64,000 bases of DNA from Gemmatimonadota bacterium (GCA_003134685.1 PLCA01000002.1:1-64000), one strand, 5' to 3'. Counted from the stretch's first letter, positions 39,262 to 47,831 are shown. A program made the numbers and translations. Notes: generated by a model not told the origin, from the letters alone.

Positions 39262-39313
39262 ATCTAAAGCAATTCTGTCGGGATAGTCAAGCGAACGACG
39301 CTCTTTCTATCCC
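39262..39313. promoter_or_regulatory. suf divergent regulatory region: sufB promoter and 7-bp inverted repeat
   Basis: GGGATAG (39280-39286) and CTATCCC (39307-39313) are perfect inverted arms 20 bp apart. The left arm abuts AGTCAA, the complement of the predicted minus-strand -35 TTGACT; a -10 TTAGAT lies 17 bp downstream. The composite GGATAGTCAAG is close to the left arm of the sufR operator (GGATAAGTCAAG), suggesting a shared regulator. Confidence 0.5.
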
Positions 39314-39385
39314 ATTGTCTCATCAGCACTTACGCTGCTGGAAAATGTGCAGAGCCCGCCGGAACTTATACATTAGAGGATCCGC

Positions 39386-39412
39386 ATGACCGTGGGGACT
39401 GGCCTCAAATGA
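39386..39412 (+). CDS. Leader mini-ORF 1 upstream of the suf Rieske gene
   Basis: Eight codons (MTVGTGLK) starting at an ATG with AGAGGA 7 nt upstream. The stop TGA overlaps the ATG of mini-ORF 2. Too short for ordinary gene calling; proposed only because of the chained ATGA overlaps. Confidence 0.35.
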   Translation: MTVGTGLK

Positions 39413-39435
39413 CCGTACCGAGAACCCTCGAATGA
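39409..39435 (+). CDS. Leader mini-ORF 2, coupled to the suf Rieske gene
   Basis: Eight codons (MTVPRTLE). Its stop TGA overlaps the Rieske gene's ATG at 39432 (ATGA). The two mini-ORF starts and the Rieske start are exactly 23 nt apart, and the first two share ATGACCGT, consistent with tandem duplication of a start site. Confidence 0.35.
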   Translation: MTVPRTLE

Positions 39436-39839
39436 CGAGCGCACCCCGCTCCGTTTTCGATTCGCTGGCCGGCGGCCCCGAGTTCGAGCCGGTCGCATCT
39501 GTGGCTGATCTGACCGAGGGGACGATTCTGCAACGGGTGCGGCCAAGTGGTGATGCGGTTTGCCTCGTCCGGTACAAGGGCGAGATCTCAGCAGTGAGCG
39601 ATATCTGCACTCACCAGCACTTTTCGATGTCGCTGGGCGATCTGCTCGAGGATGGCACACTCCAGTGCGCTTGGCACGGGGCGCGATACGATTGCAGGTC
39701 GGGCGAAGTGAAGCAGATCCCGGCCACGGCTCCGCTGCCGGTGTTTGAGGTGCGGCTCGAGGGCGACACGATCCTGGTTGGTCCACGCTGCGAACGGATC
39801 GACGGGAAGTACGAAAGATCGACGGTGCGCATCCCATGA
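39432..39839 (+). CDS. Rieske [2Fe-2S] ferredoxin-like protein
   Basis: 135 residues, one Rieske domain: CTHQHFSMSLGDL (C-x-H) and CAWHGARYDCRSG (C-x2-H). Such small Rieske proteins serve as electron carriers to oxygenases; several SUF loci also include one, perhaps as a partner or target. Coupled downstream to sufS (ATGA overlap at 39836) and upstream to a mini-ORF. It lacks a strong ribosome binding site of its own, so reinitiation from the leader ORFs may matter. Confidence 0.9.
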   Translation: MTSAPRSVFDSLAGGPEFEPVASVADLTEGTILQRVRPSGDAVCLVRYKGEISAVSDICTHQHFSMSLGDLLEDGTLQCAWHGARYDCRSGEVKQIPATAPLPVFEVRLEGDTILVGPRCERIDGKYERSTVRIP

Positions 39840-41122
39840 AGCTACGCCGCAATTCAGAGTTTCCCGCGGATTTGAAGCTTCGCCCCGATTCAGAGTTTCC
39901 CGCGGATTTGAAGGTTCGCCCGGATTTTCCACTGCTGGCGAACAATCCGGGTCTCCACTACCTCGACTCGGCGGCGACATCGCAGAAGCCGAGGGTGGTT
40001 CTCGATGCGTTGCGCGATTTCTACGAGACGGCGAACGCGAATCCGCATCGCGGTGCGTACGCGCTCTCCGTGAGGGCGACCGAATGCTATCACCAGTCGC
40101 GCGTCAGGATTGCTCAATTTCTGGGCGTCGCGGATTCCGACTGCCTCATTTTCACGCGCGGCACAACGGAGGGACTGAATCTCGTCGCGGGCTCGTGGGG
40201 AATGGCGAACGTCTCGAGTGGCGACGAGATCGTGGTCACGGCCATGGATCATCACGCGAACTTCGTCCCGTGGCAGGTGCTCGCGATGAGAAGGGGGGCG
40301 AAGTTCAGGGTATGCGAGCTCACTCCTGACGGAAGGATCGATCTCGATTTCCTGAGCGGGCTGCTCAACAAACGCACGAAGATCGTCGCGTTCAGTCATG
40401 TGTCGAACGCGCTGGGCACTATCAATCCAGTCGCGGAGATCGCGCGACTGGTGCGTGAGAAGACCGATGCGATTCTCGTGTGCGACGGCGCGCAGAGCGC
40501 TCCGCATTTTCCCGTCTCGTTCGATTCGCTGGGCGTCGATTTCTACGCCTTCAGCGGGCACAAGATGCTGGGGCCGATGGGAATCGGCGGATTGATCGGC
40601 AAGCGCGAGATGCTCGAGGAAATGCCACCGTATCAAACGGGCGGCGACATGATCGAGTTCGTGCACGACGATCGCACCACCTGGAACGTGCTGCCGCACA
40701 AGTTCGAGGCGGGAACTCCCAATGCGGCCAACGCAGTCGGTCTGGCCGCGGCGGTTGAATATCTCGACGGCATTGGCATGGACAGGGTCCGCGCTCACGA
40801 GCGGGCGCTGATGTCAGAGGCGCAGAAGCGGCTTGCCGTGATCGAAGGCCTGCACATCTATGGACCTCCCGCCAGTGAGCGGAGTGGCGTTCTTAGCTTC
40901 ACGCTCGGCGATGTGCATCCTCACGACCTGGCTACGATTCTGGACGGCGAAGGGGTTTGCATTCGCGCCGGTCACCACTGTGCGCAGCCACTGATGCGGC
41001 GGCTCGATGTGCCCGCGACCGCGCGGGCGTCTTTCTACGTGTACAACGACGAGAGCGACATCGAAGCGCTTGTCGCTGGGATACTCAAGGCGAGGGAGAT
41101 CTTCGGATATGCGCCGGTTTAG
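39836..41122 (+). CDS. sufS: SufS cysteine desulfurase with repetitive N-terminus
   Basis: 428 residues. Residues 1-24 are two copies of a 12-residue unit (LRxxSEFPADLK) that precede and imitate the normal start VRPDFPLLA; they are encoded by 36-bp tandem repeats. The enzyme proper has LDSAATSQKP, the PLP lysine in FSGHKMLGPMGIGG, and the active-site Cys loop IRAGHHCAQPLM. It donates cysteine sulfur to SufU/SufBCD. It overlaps the Rieske gene and is followed by sufU 26 bp later. Confidence 0.95.
   Translation: MKLRRNSEFPADLKLRPDSEFPADLKVRPDFPLLANNPGLHYLDSAATSQKPRVVLDALRDFYETANANPHRGAYALSVRATECYHQSRVRIAQFLGVADSDCLIFTRGTTEGLNLVAGSWGMANVSSGDEIVVTAMDHHANFVPWQVLAMRRGAKFRVCELTPDGRIDLDFLSGLLNKRTKIVAFSHVSNALGTINPVAEIARLVREKTDAILVCDGAQSAPHFPVSFDSLGVDFYAFSGHKMLGPMGIGGLIGKREMLEEMPPYQTGGDMIEFVHDDRTTWNVLPHKFEAGTPNAANAVGLAAAVEYLDGIGMDRVRAHERALMSEAQKRLAVIEGLHIYGPPASERSGVLSFTLGDVHPHDLATILDGEGVCIRAGHHCAQPLMRRLDVPATARASFYVYNDESDIEALVAGILKAREIFGYAPV
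39838..39928 (+). repeat. 36-bp tandem repeat in the sufS 5' end
   Basis: Copy 1 is 39838-39873, copy 2 is 39874-39909 and a partial copy starts at 39910. The copies share CAGAGTTTCCCGCGGATT, differ at a few positions, and preserve reading frame (12 codons). Confidence 0.9.
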
Positions 41123-41148
41123 CCGAACACGCCGGACCGGGGGGCGAG

Positions 41149-41598
41149 ATGCCTCAGCCTAGGAGCGCGGCCGAGATTGGCGCGCTGTACCAGGAGATGA
41201 TTCTCGATCATTACCGGAGACCGCGGAACAAGGGGACGCTCGAGAAAGCGGACGCCAGCGTGGAAATGAAAAACCCACTCTGTGGCGACGAGATCGGCCT
41301 TCAGGTGGCGTTTGATGGCGATTGCGTGTGCGATCTCAGGTTTTCGGGACGCGGCTGCTCGATCTCCCAGGCGTCGGCGTCGATGATGACCCAGCTCGTG
41401 AAGGGAAAGAGCACGGAGGAGATCGAGGCGATCAGGAAGCAATTCCGTGAGCTAATGCTTGGCAATGCCTCGGCCGCCGACGATCCGCAACTCGGCCAGC
41501 TCCGTGCGCTCTCGGGTGTATCGAGATTCCCCGCGCGGGTGAAGTGCGCGCTGCTGGCGTGGAACGCGTTGGAAAGCGCGCTGGCCGAGCGATCTTAG
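41149..41598 (+). CDS. sufU: SufU Fe-S scaffold/sulfur-transfer protein
   Basis: 149 residues from the ATG at 41149. Ligand cysteines are in NPLCGDEI, GRGCSISQASASMM and RVKCALL, with the Asp of CGD. The ~18-residue insertion between the second and third Cys typical of SufU is present (KGKSTEEIEAIRKQF region). It accepts sulfur from SufS and passes it on via zinc. Last gene of the divergent Rieske-sufS-sufU unit. Confidence 0.94.
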   Translation: MPQPRSAAEIGALYQEMILDHYRRPRNKGTLEKADASVEMKNPLCGDEIGLQVAFDGDCVCDLRFSGRGCSISQASASMMTQLVKGKSTEEIEAIRKQFRELMLGNASAADDPQLGQLRALSGVSRFPARVKCALLAWNALESALAERS

Positions 41599-41644
41599 GA
41601 GCGGCCCTAACACCGTGAAGCAGTCGAGCGATCAGCGACGCTCG

Positions 41645-42502
41645 TTACTTGACCGCATCCGGGGCCTTCTTCTCCCTGTCCCCCAACCACAATAATCCGT
41701 CGATGATTAGTTGATCCTGTACTGGATTATTAAGTGTATGTGACAGTGTCTTGTTGGTAGTGTCGTACTTGTGCTCGTAGTCGATGTCGTTGTGACCCAT
41801 GTTCAGGTAGATCATCTTGTATTTCTTGTTCGTCCAGACCACGGGATAGTACCCGCTGTGCCAGATCTCGTGGAGCTTTGGACCGGTGCCCAGCGGAAAG
41901 CTGGTTGAGTCTATGGAGAGCAGAATGTCTATGTCAGGATTCTGTCTCAGATCTTTCTCCCATCGGTACCATTCACTCGGCGAGGACTTGAAGGTCTCGG
42001 GGAGATTGTGAGTCGCGGGATGCTTGCGGTCTTCGACACGAAGGATGGCCGACACAGGTCTCCAGGTGTTGCTGACGTATGATCCTGCGCCGAGGAATGT
42101 GTTGTGATACCAGTCCCAGTTTGCCGGATACGCTGAAGGCGTCAGAGCAAAGCCGGCAAAATGAAATCCCATCCAGGCTCCGCCGTGCTCCATGTACGCC
42201 TGAAACGCCGCTCGTTGTGCAGGGTCTTCAGGACGCGTATCCAGAAACAACACTACCTGGTAATTGGAAAGAAAATCTGAATTCAGATTCTTCCAATTGG
42301 ATGTCGTGTCGAAGCTGAAATTGTATTTCGCCGCCATTTCAGGAAACCATCGCTCGGCTTCATGTACGAAGCTGATATGTGCCTGATCCTCCTTGGCGGT
42401 AAAGAACGCTATGACTTTAAATTCTGGCTTGCTGTTATTGGCGCTAAGGGCTGAACAGAAATAGATGAGCGCCGCAATGCTCAATGCTTTGAGGGCAGAC
42501 AT
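41645..42502 (-). CDS. ThuA-domain exported protein
   Basis: 285 residues from the ATG at 42502, giving a signal peptide (LKALSIAALIYFCSALSA). The ThuA glutamine-amidotransferase-like fold is shown by VIAFFTAKEDQAHISFVHEA, VVLFLDTRP, HGGAWMGFHFAGFAL and IYLNMGHNDIDYEHKYD. ThuA-like proteins are linked to sugar use; the reaction is unknown. The start codon overlaps, head to head, an ATG of the divergent lactamase-fold gene. Base composition is AT-richer than its neighbours, hinting at transfer. Confidence 0.85.
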   Translation of the reverse strand: MSALKALSIAALIYFCSALSANNSKPEFKVIAFFTAKEDQAHISFVHEAERWFPEMAAKYNFSFDTTSNWKNLNSDFLSNYQVVLFLDTRPEDPAQRAAFQAYMEHGGAWMGFHFAGFALTPSAYPANWDWYHNTFLGAGSYVSNTWRPVSAILRVEDRKHPATHNLPETFKSSPSEWYRWEKDLRQNPDIDILLSIDSTSFPLGTGPKLHEIWHSGYYPVVWTNKKYKMIYLNMGHNDIDYEHKYDTTNKTLSHTLNNPVQDQLIIDGLLWLGDREKKAPDAVK

Positions 42503-42548
42503 GGTGACGATTCTGAATACGCGGGACGAATGGCGCAAGGTGTGGGTC

Positions 42549-43409
42549 ATGCTCGCGATCGCGTTCGCGGCGATCTTCGCCATGGCGGGTGCGTTGCGCG
42601 CGCAGAACAGTCCTGATTGGACCGAGCCATTTCCGCCATTCCGTATCGCCGGGAATCTCTACTACGTCGGAAGCAAGGGCCTCGCGAATTACCTCATCAC
42701 CACTCCGCAGGGGCACATCCTCATCAACAGCGATCTCGAGGCGAGCGTTCCCCTCATTCGGGCCAGCGTCGAGAAACTCGGATTCAAGTTCACTGATATC
42801 AGGATTCTCCTGATCAGTCATGCGCACTGGGACCACGACGGCGGCAGCGCTGCGATCAAGGATCTTACCGGCGCGAAGTACATGGTCATGGATGGCGACG
42901 TGTCGGTTGTCGAGTCGGGCGGTAAGACTGACTTTCAGTACGGCAACCAGCCGGCGTCGCTCTATCCTCCCACAAATGTCGATCGGGTGCTGCACGACGG
43001 CGACGAAGTGAAATTAGGCGGCGTGACGCTCGTCGCGCACCTGACTCCAGGACATACGAAAGGATGCACGACATGGACGATGAAGGTGGAGGAGGCGGGA
43101 AAAACCTACGATGTCGTCATCGTCGGCAGCCTCAACGTAAATGAGGGCTACAAGCTCGTCGTGAACCCGTCATATCCGGAGATCGCGTCCGACTATGAAC
43201 GCACATTCCGAGTGCTCAAATCTCTGCCGGTTGACATTTTTCTGGGTGCGCACGGTGACTACTTCGATCTGCAGACGAAATACGCGCGACTGAAAGAAGG
43301 CGCCGTAACTCCTTTCATCGATCCGGTAGGCTACAAGAGGTACATAACAGACAGGGAAGAGGCTTTCCGGGCGGAGCTCGCAAAGCAGAAGGCCGCTCTC
43401 CAATATTGA
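42549..43409 (+). CDS. Subclass-B3-like metallo-beta-lactamase-fold hydrolase
   Basis: 286 residues from the ATG at 42549 (AAGGTG upstream), giving a signal peptide ending ALRA-QN. Zinc ligands are HAHWDHDGG (H91, H93, D95, H96), H169 in GHTKGCTTW and H235 in GAHGDYF, the set and order of B3 enzymes. The B3-like second half (GSLNVNEGYKLVVN, then YERTFRVLKSLPVDIFLGAH) supports the same. It may hydrolyse beta-lactams or be a related exported hydrolase; activity cannot be judged from sequence. Confidence 0.88.
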   Translation: MLAIAFAAIFAMAGALRAQNSPDWTEPFPPFRIAGNLYYVGSKGLANYLITTPQGHILINSDLEASVPLIRASVEKLGFKFTDIRILLISHAHWDHDGGSAAIKDLTGAKYMVMDGDVSVVESGGKTDFQYGNQPASLYPPTNVDRVLHDGDEVKLGGVTLVAHLTPGHTKGCTTWTMKVEEAGKTYDVVIVGSLNVNEGYKLVVNPSYPEIASDYERTFRVLKSLPVDIFLGAHGDYFDLQTKYARLKEGAVTPFIDPVGYKRYITDREEAFRAELAKQKAALQY

Positions 43410-43429
43410 CGACCCTCGAGGAGGTATTT

Positions 43430-44212
43430 GTGGACCGACGAGAATTTCTCGCAGCAACAACCCTTGCCGCCGTGTCGCCGCTGCCCCACCTCAAAACACT
43501 CGGCCAATCCGCGCCGCGCCAGTACATCGAGCTGCGGCGCTACCACCTGCTCCCCGGCACGAAGCAACGCGCATTCAGCGCCTTCGTCGGGGAAGTAGCA
43601 ATCCCAGCGATGAACCGAGCTGGAGTTGGCCGCGTCGGGGCCTTTACCGTCGTATACGGCGAAAACGCGCCGTCGCTGCTTCTCGTCCTTGCGCACCAGA
43701 CGCTCGATAGCGTGGTATCGCTGCGCGACCGCCTCGCAAGCGACGCGGTGTACGCGCGCGCCGGCGCTACGATCCTTGACACTCCGATGTCAGACCCAGC
43801 CTTCGTGCGCGTCGAGAGCACGCTATTGCGCGCGTTCGACGCGATGCCGGCGGTGGAACCCTCAGCTGGCGCTGGTACGGCGACGCCTCGCATCTTCGAG
43901 CTCCGGACGTACGAGAGTCACAGCGATCGCGCCGCGCTCAACAAGCTCAAGATGTTCAACGCCGGCGAAGTGCCGATCTTCCGCAAGGCGGGCCTCACGC
44001 CCGTCTTCTTCGGTGAGACTGTAGTCGGCGCGAAGATGCCCAGCCTGACCTACATGCTCACCCTCTCCGACATGGCGGCACGCGACGCGGCGTGGGCCAG
44101 GTTCGGCCAGGACCCCGAGTGGAAGACTCTCTCCGGCGACCCGCAGTACCGCGACAACGTCTCGGCTATCTCGGACATCATCCTTCAGCCGACGCCCTAC
44201 TCGCAGATCTGA
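43430..44212 (+). CDS. NIPSNAP-family exported protein (Tat signal)
   Basis: 260 residues from a GTG at 43430 (GAGGAGG 5 nt upstream). The N-terminus DRREFLAATTLAAVSPLP is Tat-like with a single twin Arg. Two NIPSNAP-type ferredoxin-like domains follow, starting YIELRRYHLLPGTKQRAF and IFELRTYESHSDRAALNKL. Function unknown; often found beside dehydrogenases. It follows the lactamase-fold gene by 20 bp, probably one operon. Confidence 0.85.
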   Translation: MDRREFLAATTLAAVSPLPHLKTLGQSAPRQYIELRRYHLLPGTKQRAFSAFVGEVAIPAMNRAGVGRVGAFTVVYGENAPSLLLVLAHQTLDSVVSLRDRLASDAVYARAGATILDTPMSDPAFVRVESTLLRAFDAMPAVEPSAGAGTATPRIFELRTYESHSDRAALNKLKMFNAGEVPIFRKAGLTPVFFGETVVGAKMPSLTYMLTLSDMAARDAAWARFGQDPEWKTLSGDPQYRDNVSAISDIILQPTPYSQI

Positions 44213-44289
44213 GCCGGCGCTAGGGGCGTTGTTCGGGACGTCGCGGCTTCCATTTTGCGAACGCCGAGGTCAATCCAACAACTCATACC

Positions 44290-44796
44290 ATGTTTACAGG
44301 CGCACATCTCCATCTGCTGGTCAACCACGCACCGATCTTCGGATCGCTGTTCGCGTTCGCGCTGCTCATCGCATCGTACTTCACATCCGCCGACGTTCTC
44401 AGGCGAACAGCGTTCGTGGTTCTCATCGGAACCGCCATCGCTGGTGCAGCAGCCGACTTGAGCGGCGATGCGGCGGAGGAAGCGGTGAAGGGACTCCCGG
44501 GAGTTCGACGCGAGTTGATAGACGCCCATTCGCACATGGGCGACAAGGCGTACATCCTCGGGGGCGTTCTTGGCGTACTCGCTTTGGTCGCGTTGGTGCG
44601 TTGGCGGCGGCGGCCGGTACCAGCTAGTGCGGCGCTCGTGGCGGTGTTGACAACTGCGTTCGTCGGCGGGGCCATGGCGTACACGGCCCTTCTCGGAGGC
44701 CAGATCCGCCACACCGAAGTGCGACCCGGAGCCACCGCTGCGGACGCGATGATAATCGAGCCACCGCGACAGCGGCGCCCTCCACCAGCCAAATAA
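44290..44796 (+). CDS. DUF2231-like membrane protein
   Basis: 168 residues with four TM helices, an N-terminal HLHLLVNHAPIFGSLFAFAL and GDAAEEAVKGLPGVRREL in the middle. The paired His residues near the first helix could bind heme or metal. Role unknown. The stop codon is followed in the same frame by an open, gene-like stretch to 44966. Confidence 0.75.
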   Translation: MFTGAHLHLLVNHAPIFGSLFAFALLIASYFTSADVLRRTAFVVLIGTAIAGAAADLSGDAAEEAVKGLPGVRRELIDAHSHMGDKAYILGGVLGVLALVALVRWRRRPVPASAALVAVLTTAFVGGAMAYTALLGGQIRHTEVRPGATAADAMIIEPPRQRRPPPAK

Positions 44797-44966
44797 ATAG
44801 CTGGGCGTGTCCGTCCACGTCCAGTCAGCCGTTACATCAATGACCACGCCTTCTACATCGCCGCTACGGGGATAGGCCTTCTGTGTTCGCTGGCTATCAA
44901 CGTCTCATTCAAGAAGAGAATTGACGCACTGGAAAAAGCTGTGTATCAAAGGAATGGTGAGAAATG
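44797..44966 (+). pseudogene. Membrane-segment ORF remnant without start codon
   Basis: In frame after the TAA of the DUF2231-like gene, about 55 codons read to a TGA at 44964-44966. They include a hydrophobic helix (FYIAATGIGLLCSLAIN) followed by a coiled-coil-like KKRIDALEKAV. No ATG, GTG or TTG is available, so it is a decayed gene end or a C-terminus detached by a stop mutation. The remaining 67 bp to 45033 show only the GAGGA site of the next gene. Confidence 0.4.
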
Positions 44967-45033
44967 AACGACACATCACCGGTGGAATAGAGGCGGTCAG
45001 CTTTTCGAGCACCGACGCAACGAGGACGTGAAC

Positions 45034-46212
45034 ATGGGAACAACACGATCGCGCGTCGGCCTGTTGATCGGCGTGTTGGCGGCCGTCGATTCAATGACGG
45101 CGCAGGCGCCCGAGAAAGTGCCGCAGGTGACGGCTCCCACCTCCACAAATCGTCCGACCCCTCCAACCCGCGATCCAAACACTCCGGGATTCGTCACTGC
45201 GAAGGAGCTGCCGGACGGCAGCGTTCCGCCGCATGACGCGGACGGAAATTTCGTCATCGGGCCGACGCACCCGCCTGCCTTTGAAATGGTCGTGCATGAA
45301 GGGGGGCCGCGGGGAGCGGTTCACACCATTACGATGAGCTCAATGGACAGTAGGATCTTTCCGGGCATTGCCCGCGATTCCGGGACATTCGGCACCGTCG
45401 GCCCAACCGACCCCGCCACGTTGCTGGTGACGACCAGCCACTCTGCTCCTTACACGCGCACCGTCGCCGTCTATGTTCCGGCACAATACGTCCCCGGTAC
45501 GATCGCGCCATTCATCGTTGGAGCGGATGGACCGGACCAGTCACTGTTCACGGCGCTCGACAATCTCATCGCCGAGAAGCGGGTGCCAGCGATGATTGCA
45601 ATCTCAATCGGTAACGGCAGCGGGGATGCGCAAGGAAGCGAGCGAGGCCTGGAATACGACACGATGTCGGGACGTTACGCGGAATTCGTCGAGACAGAGG
45701 TGCTGCCGCTCGTCGAACGGCAATACAACGTGAAGCTGACCAGGGATCCTGAAGGCCGTGCGACGATGGGCGGCAGCTCCGGCGGCTCGGCGGCATTCAT
45801 CATGGCATGGTATCACCCTGATCTCTATCACCGCGTGCTGGCATATTCGATAACAGGGGTGAATCAGCAGTGGCCGCACAGCGCGGAGACTCCGCACGGT
45901 GCATGGGAATTTCACGAACGAATCATCCAGAACAGTCCGGTCAAACCGATTCGGGTCTGGCTGGAAGTCGGCGACAGAGATTTCCTGAATCCCAATGTCA
46001 TGCGGGACGGCATGCACGACTGGGTCGTTGCCAGCGAGAACATGGCGAAAGTTCTCGGCGCCAAAGGGTACCATTACCAGTTTGTGTTTGCCCGCAATGC
46101 CGGGCATGTCGATCGTAATGTGAAAGAGCAAACCCTTCCGGAAGCGCTTGAATGGCTGTGGAAGGGCTACGCCATCGAAGGATCGAAGAGCGCGCCAGCA
46201 GCGCGGAGATGA
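45034..46212 (+). CDS. Exported alpha/beta hydrolase (enterochelin-esterase-like)
   Basis: 392 residues from the ATG at 45034 (GAGGA 7 nt upstream). Signal peptide (VGLLIGVLAAVDSMTA). The esterase domain (from about 130) has YVPAQYVPGT, the nucleophile elbow MGGSSGGSAAF, an Asp in EVGDRDF and the His in RNAGHVDR, matching a Ser-Asp-His triad of the Esterase D/IroE type. It probably cleaves an ester or acyl substrate in the periplasm. Confidence 0.85.
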   Translation: MGTTRSRVGLLIGVLAAVDSMTAQAPEKVPQVTAPTSTNRPTPPTRDPNTPGFVTAKELPDGSVPPHDADGNFVIGPTHPPAFEMVVHEGGPRGAVHTITMSSMDSRIFPGIARDSGTFGTVGPTDPATLLVTTSHSAPYTRTVAVYVPAQYVPGTIAPFIVGADGPDQSLFTALDNLIAEKRVPAMIAISIGNGSGDAQGSERGLEYDTMSGRYAEFVETEVLPLVERQYNVKLTRDPEGRATMGGSSGGSAAFIMAWYHPDLYHRVLAYSITGVNQQWPHSAETPHGAWEFHERIIQNSPVKPIRVWLEVGDRDFLNPNVMRDGMHDWVVASENMAKVLGAKGYHYQFVFARNAGHVDRNVKEQTLPEALEWLWKGYAIEGSKSAPAARR

Positions 46213-46247
46213 GCGGCTGGCCGCGCTAAACCATTCGCAGATCAATC

Positions 46248-47831
46248 ATGTCCCTTACTCGACGCGAAGCTCTCCGGGAATTGAGTGCGCTGTTCGCGAT
46301 TCCGTTCATTCGATGGCCGGAGCGCCTCGCGGATCCTCTCGCCGGCACGATCATCGAGTATCAAGCCGGACGCGCTCGTCGTGATTGGAGTGCCGCTCAG
46401 GTAACGAAAGAAGCGCTCGGGCGGTGCAACGCGTGGAATGGATCGCTGCACGCGATCGACCTGTTGTCCGAGACCGCGATGGACGATGCCCAGGACTCGG
46501 ACGCACGAGCGCAGCGTCGTACGCTCCGTGGACCACTCGACGGCGTTCCACTGTTCGCGAAGTCGATCTACGACATGAACGGCCTTCCGACGACCGCATC
46601 GAGCGCCGAGTGGGCGCGGCTGTTTCCCGCCGCCGTCCGCCGTGACGCGCTCGAAGTCGCGCGCATGCGCGCGGCAGGCGCGATTGTGCTGGGCAAGACC
46701 GTCGCAGATGACTTTGCGTACCATGGCAATGGCACCAGCTCGCTCTCCGGACAAGTGCGCAACCCGCACGATCTCACGGGCACGAAGACGCCGGGGGGCT
46801 CGAGCGCCGGCTCCGCGGTGTCGGTCGCATGCGGCATTGCGTTCGCCGCGCTGGGCACCGACGACGGAGGCTCCAATCGAATTCCGGCGCAGTTTTGCGG
46901 CGTGGTGGGGATGAAGCCAACGTTTGGCCTGGTGCCGCGCACCGGAGTGATTCCGACCTGGCCGTATATCGACGCGCATGGTCCGCTCGCGCGCAATGTC
47001 GCCGATGCAGCGCTGCTGCTCGATGCGATCGCCGGACCCGACTCATCGGATGGCCTGGCGCTTGTCGCGCCGCGAATGCGAGGGCAGCTCGCCGGTTTGC
47101 GTGACGATGCTCTCTACAACGCTCGACTCGGGCTCGTCGAAGCGCACGTGCCACGCGCACAGATGACCGCCGAATCACTGTCGGTGTTCGATCGCGCGGT
47201 TGCCGACCTGACGTCCGCCGGAGCAATCGTAGAACCGAGTACCCCGACGGTCACACGTTCCAACGTGCGGGACCTTTTCGCCGAGGTGGCGAAGGCTCGG
47301 GGCGACGTCACACCGAATCACAACTCGCCGGCGGCAACGGCGAACGCACTGTTCAGATATTTCGGCACCCACGGCGACGACGCGCGTCGCGACGTCGAGC
47401 GCGGGCTGCCCGCATTTCGTGCCCTCTACGACGTGCTGCCGAAAGAGTGGGAGGAGATGTCGCAGCTCATCTCACAGCCATACGAGACCGATGCCGCCGG
47501 CGTATCGTTCGCGCGCTCGCGCGCGTCAGTGACAGCGCAGCTGGCGGAAACGTTTCGCTCGCAGCGCCTGGACGCGATGATCTACCCGACAATGCCCTTC
47601 CCTGCACCTCGCGCCGTCGACCCATGGCCGGACATCCGCACCACGCTTGGCTATGGAAACTGGCTCGGGCTGCCGGAAGTTTCCGTGCCGACAGGCGTGG
47701 GACCCGACGGCATGCCGGCGGGCAACATTTCGTTCGTCGGACTTCCCGGAAGCGATGCGCGGTTGCTGGCGTTGGCGCATTCGTACGAGCGCCGGTCGAG
47801 GCGGTTCGTCGCGCCACCAACGCCGGCATGA
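46248..47831 (+). CDS. Amidase-signature family amidase
   Basis: 527 residues with a Tat-like start (LTRREALRELSALF). Ser-cisSer-Lys catalytic residues are in GVPLFAKSIYD (Lys), TPGGSSAGSAVSVA (cis-Ser) and DDGGSNRIPAQFCG (Ser). It hydrolyses amides in exported form. The stop is part of an ATGA overlap with a 33-codon ORF, itself coupled to the permease, so amide uptake and hydrolysis may be linked. Confidence 0.9.
   Translation: MSLTRREALRELSALFAIPFIRWPERLADPLAGTIIEYQAGRARRDWSAAQVTKEALGRCNAWNGSLHAIDLLSETAMDDAQDSDARAQRRTLRGPLDGVPLFAKSIYDMNGLPTTASSAEWARLFPAAVRRDALEVARMRAAGAIVLGKTVADDFAYHGNGTSSLSGQVRNPHDLTGTKTPGGSSAGSAVSVACGIAFAALGTDDGGSNRIPAQFCGVVGMKPTFGLVPRTGVIPTWPYIDAHGPLARNVADAALLLDAIAGPDSSDGLALVAPRMRGQLAGLRDDALYNARLGLVEAHVPRAQMTAESLSVFDRAVADLTSAGAIVEPSTPTVTRSNVRDLFAEVAKARGDVTPNHNSPAATANALFRYFGTHGDDARRDVERGLPAFRALYDVLPKEWEEMSQLISQPYETDAAGVSFARSRASVTAQLAETFRSQRLDAMIYPTMPFPAPRAVDPWPDIRTTLGYGNWLGLPEVSVPTGVGPDGMPAGNISFVGLPGSDARLLALAHSYERRSRRFVAPPTPA

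Noticed and set aside
42465-42548. Longer N-terminus for the B3-type lactamase-fold gene
   Set aside because: It would overlap the divergent ThuA gene and place the signal peptide internally; the ATG at 42549 gives a normal signal.
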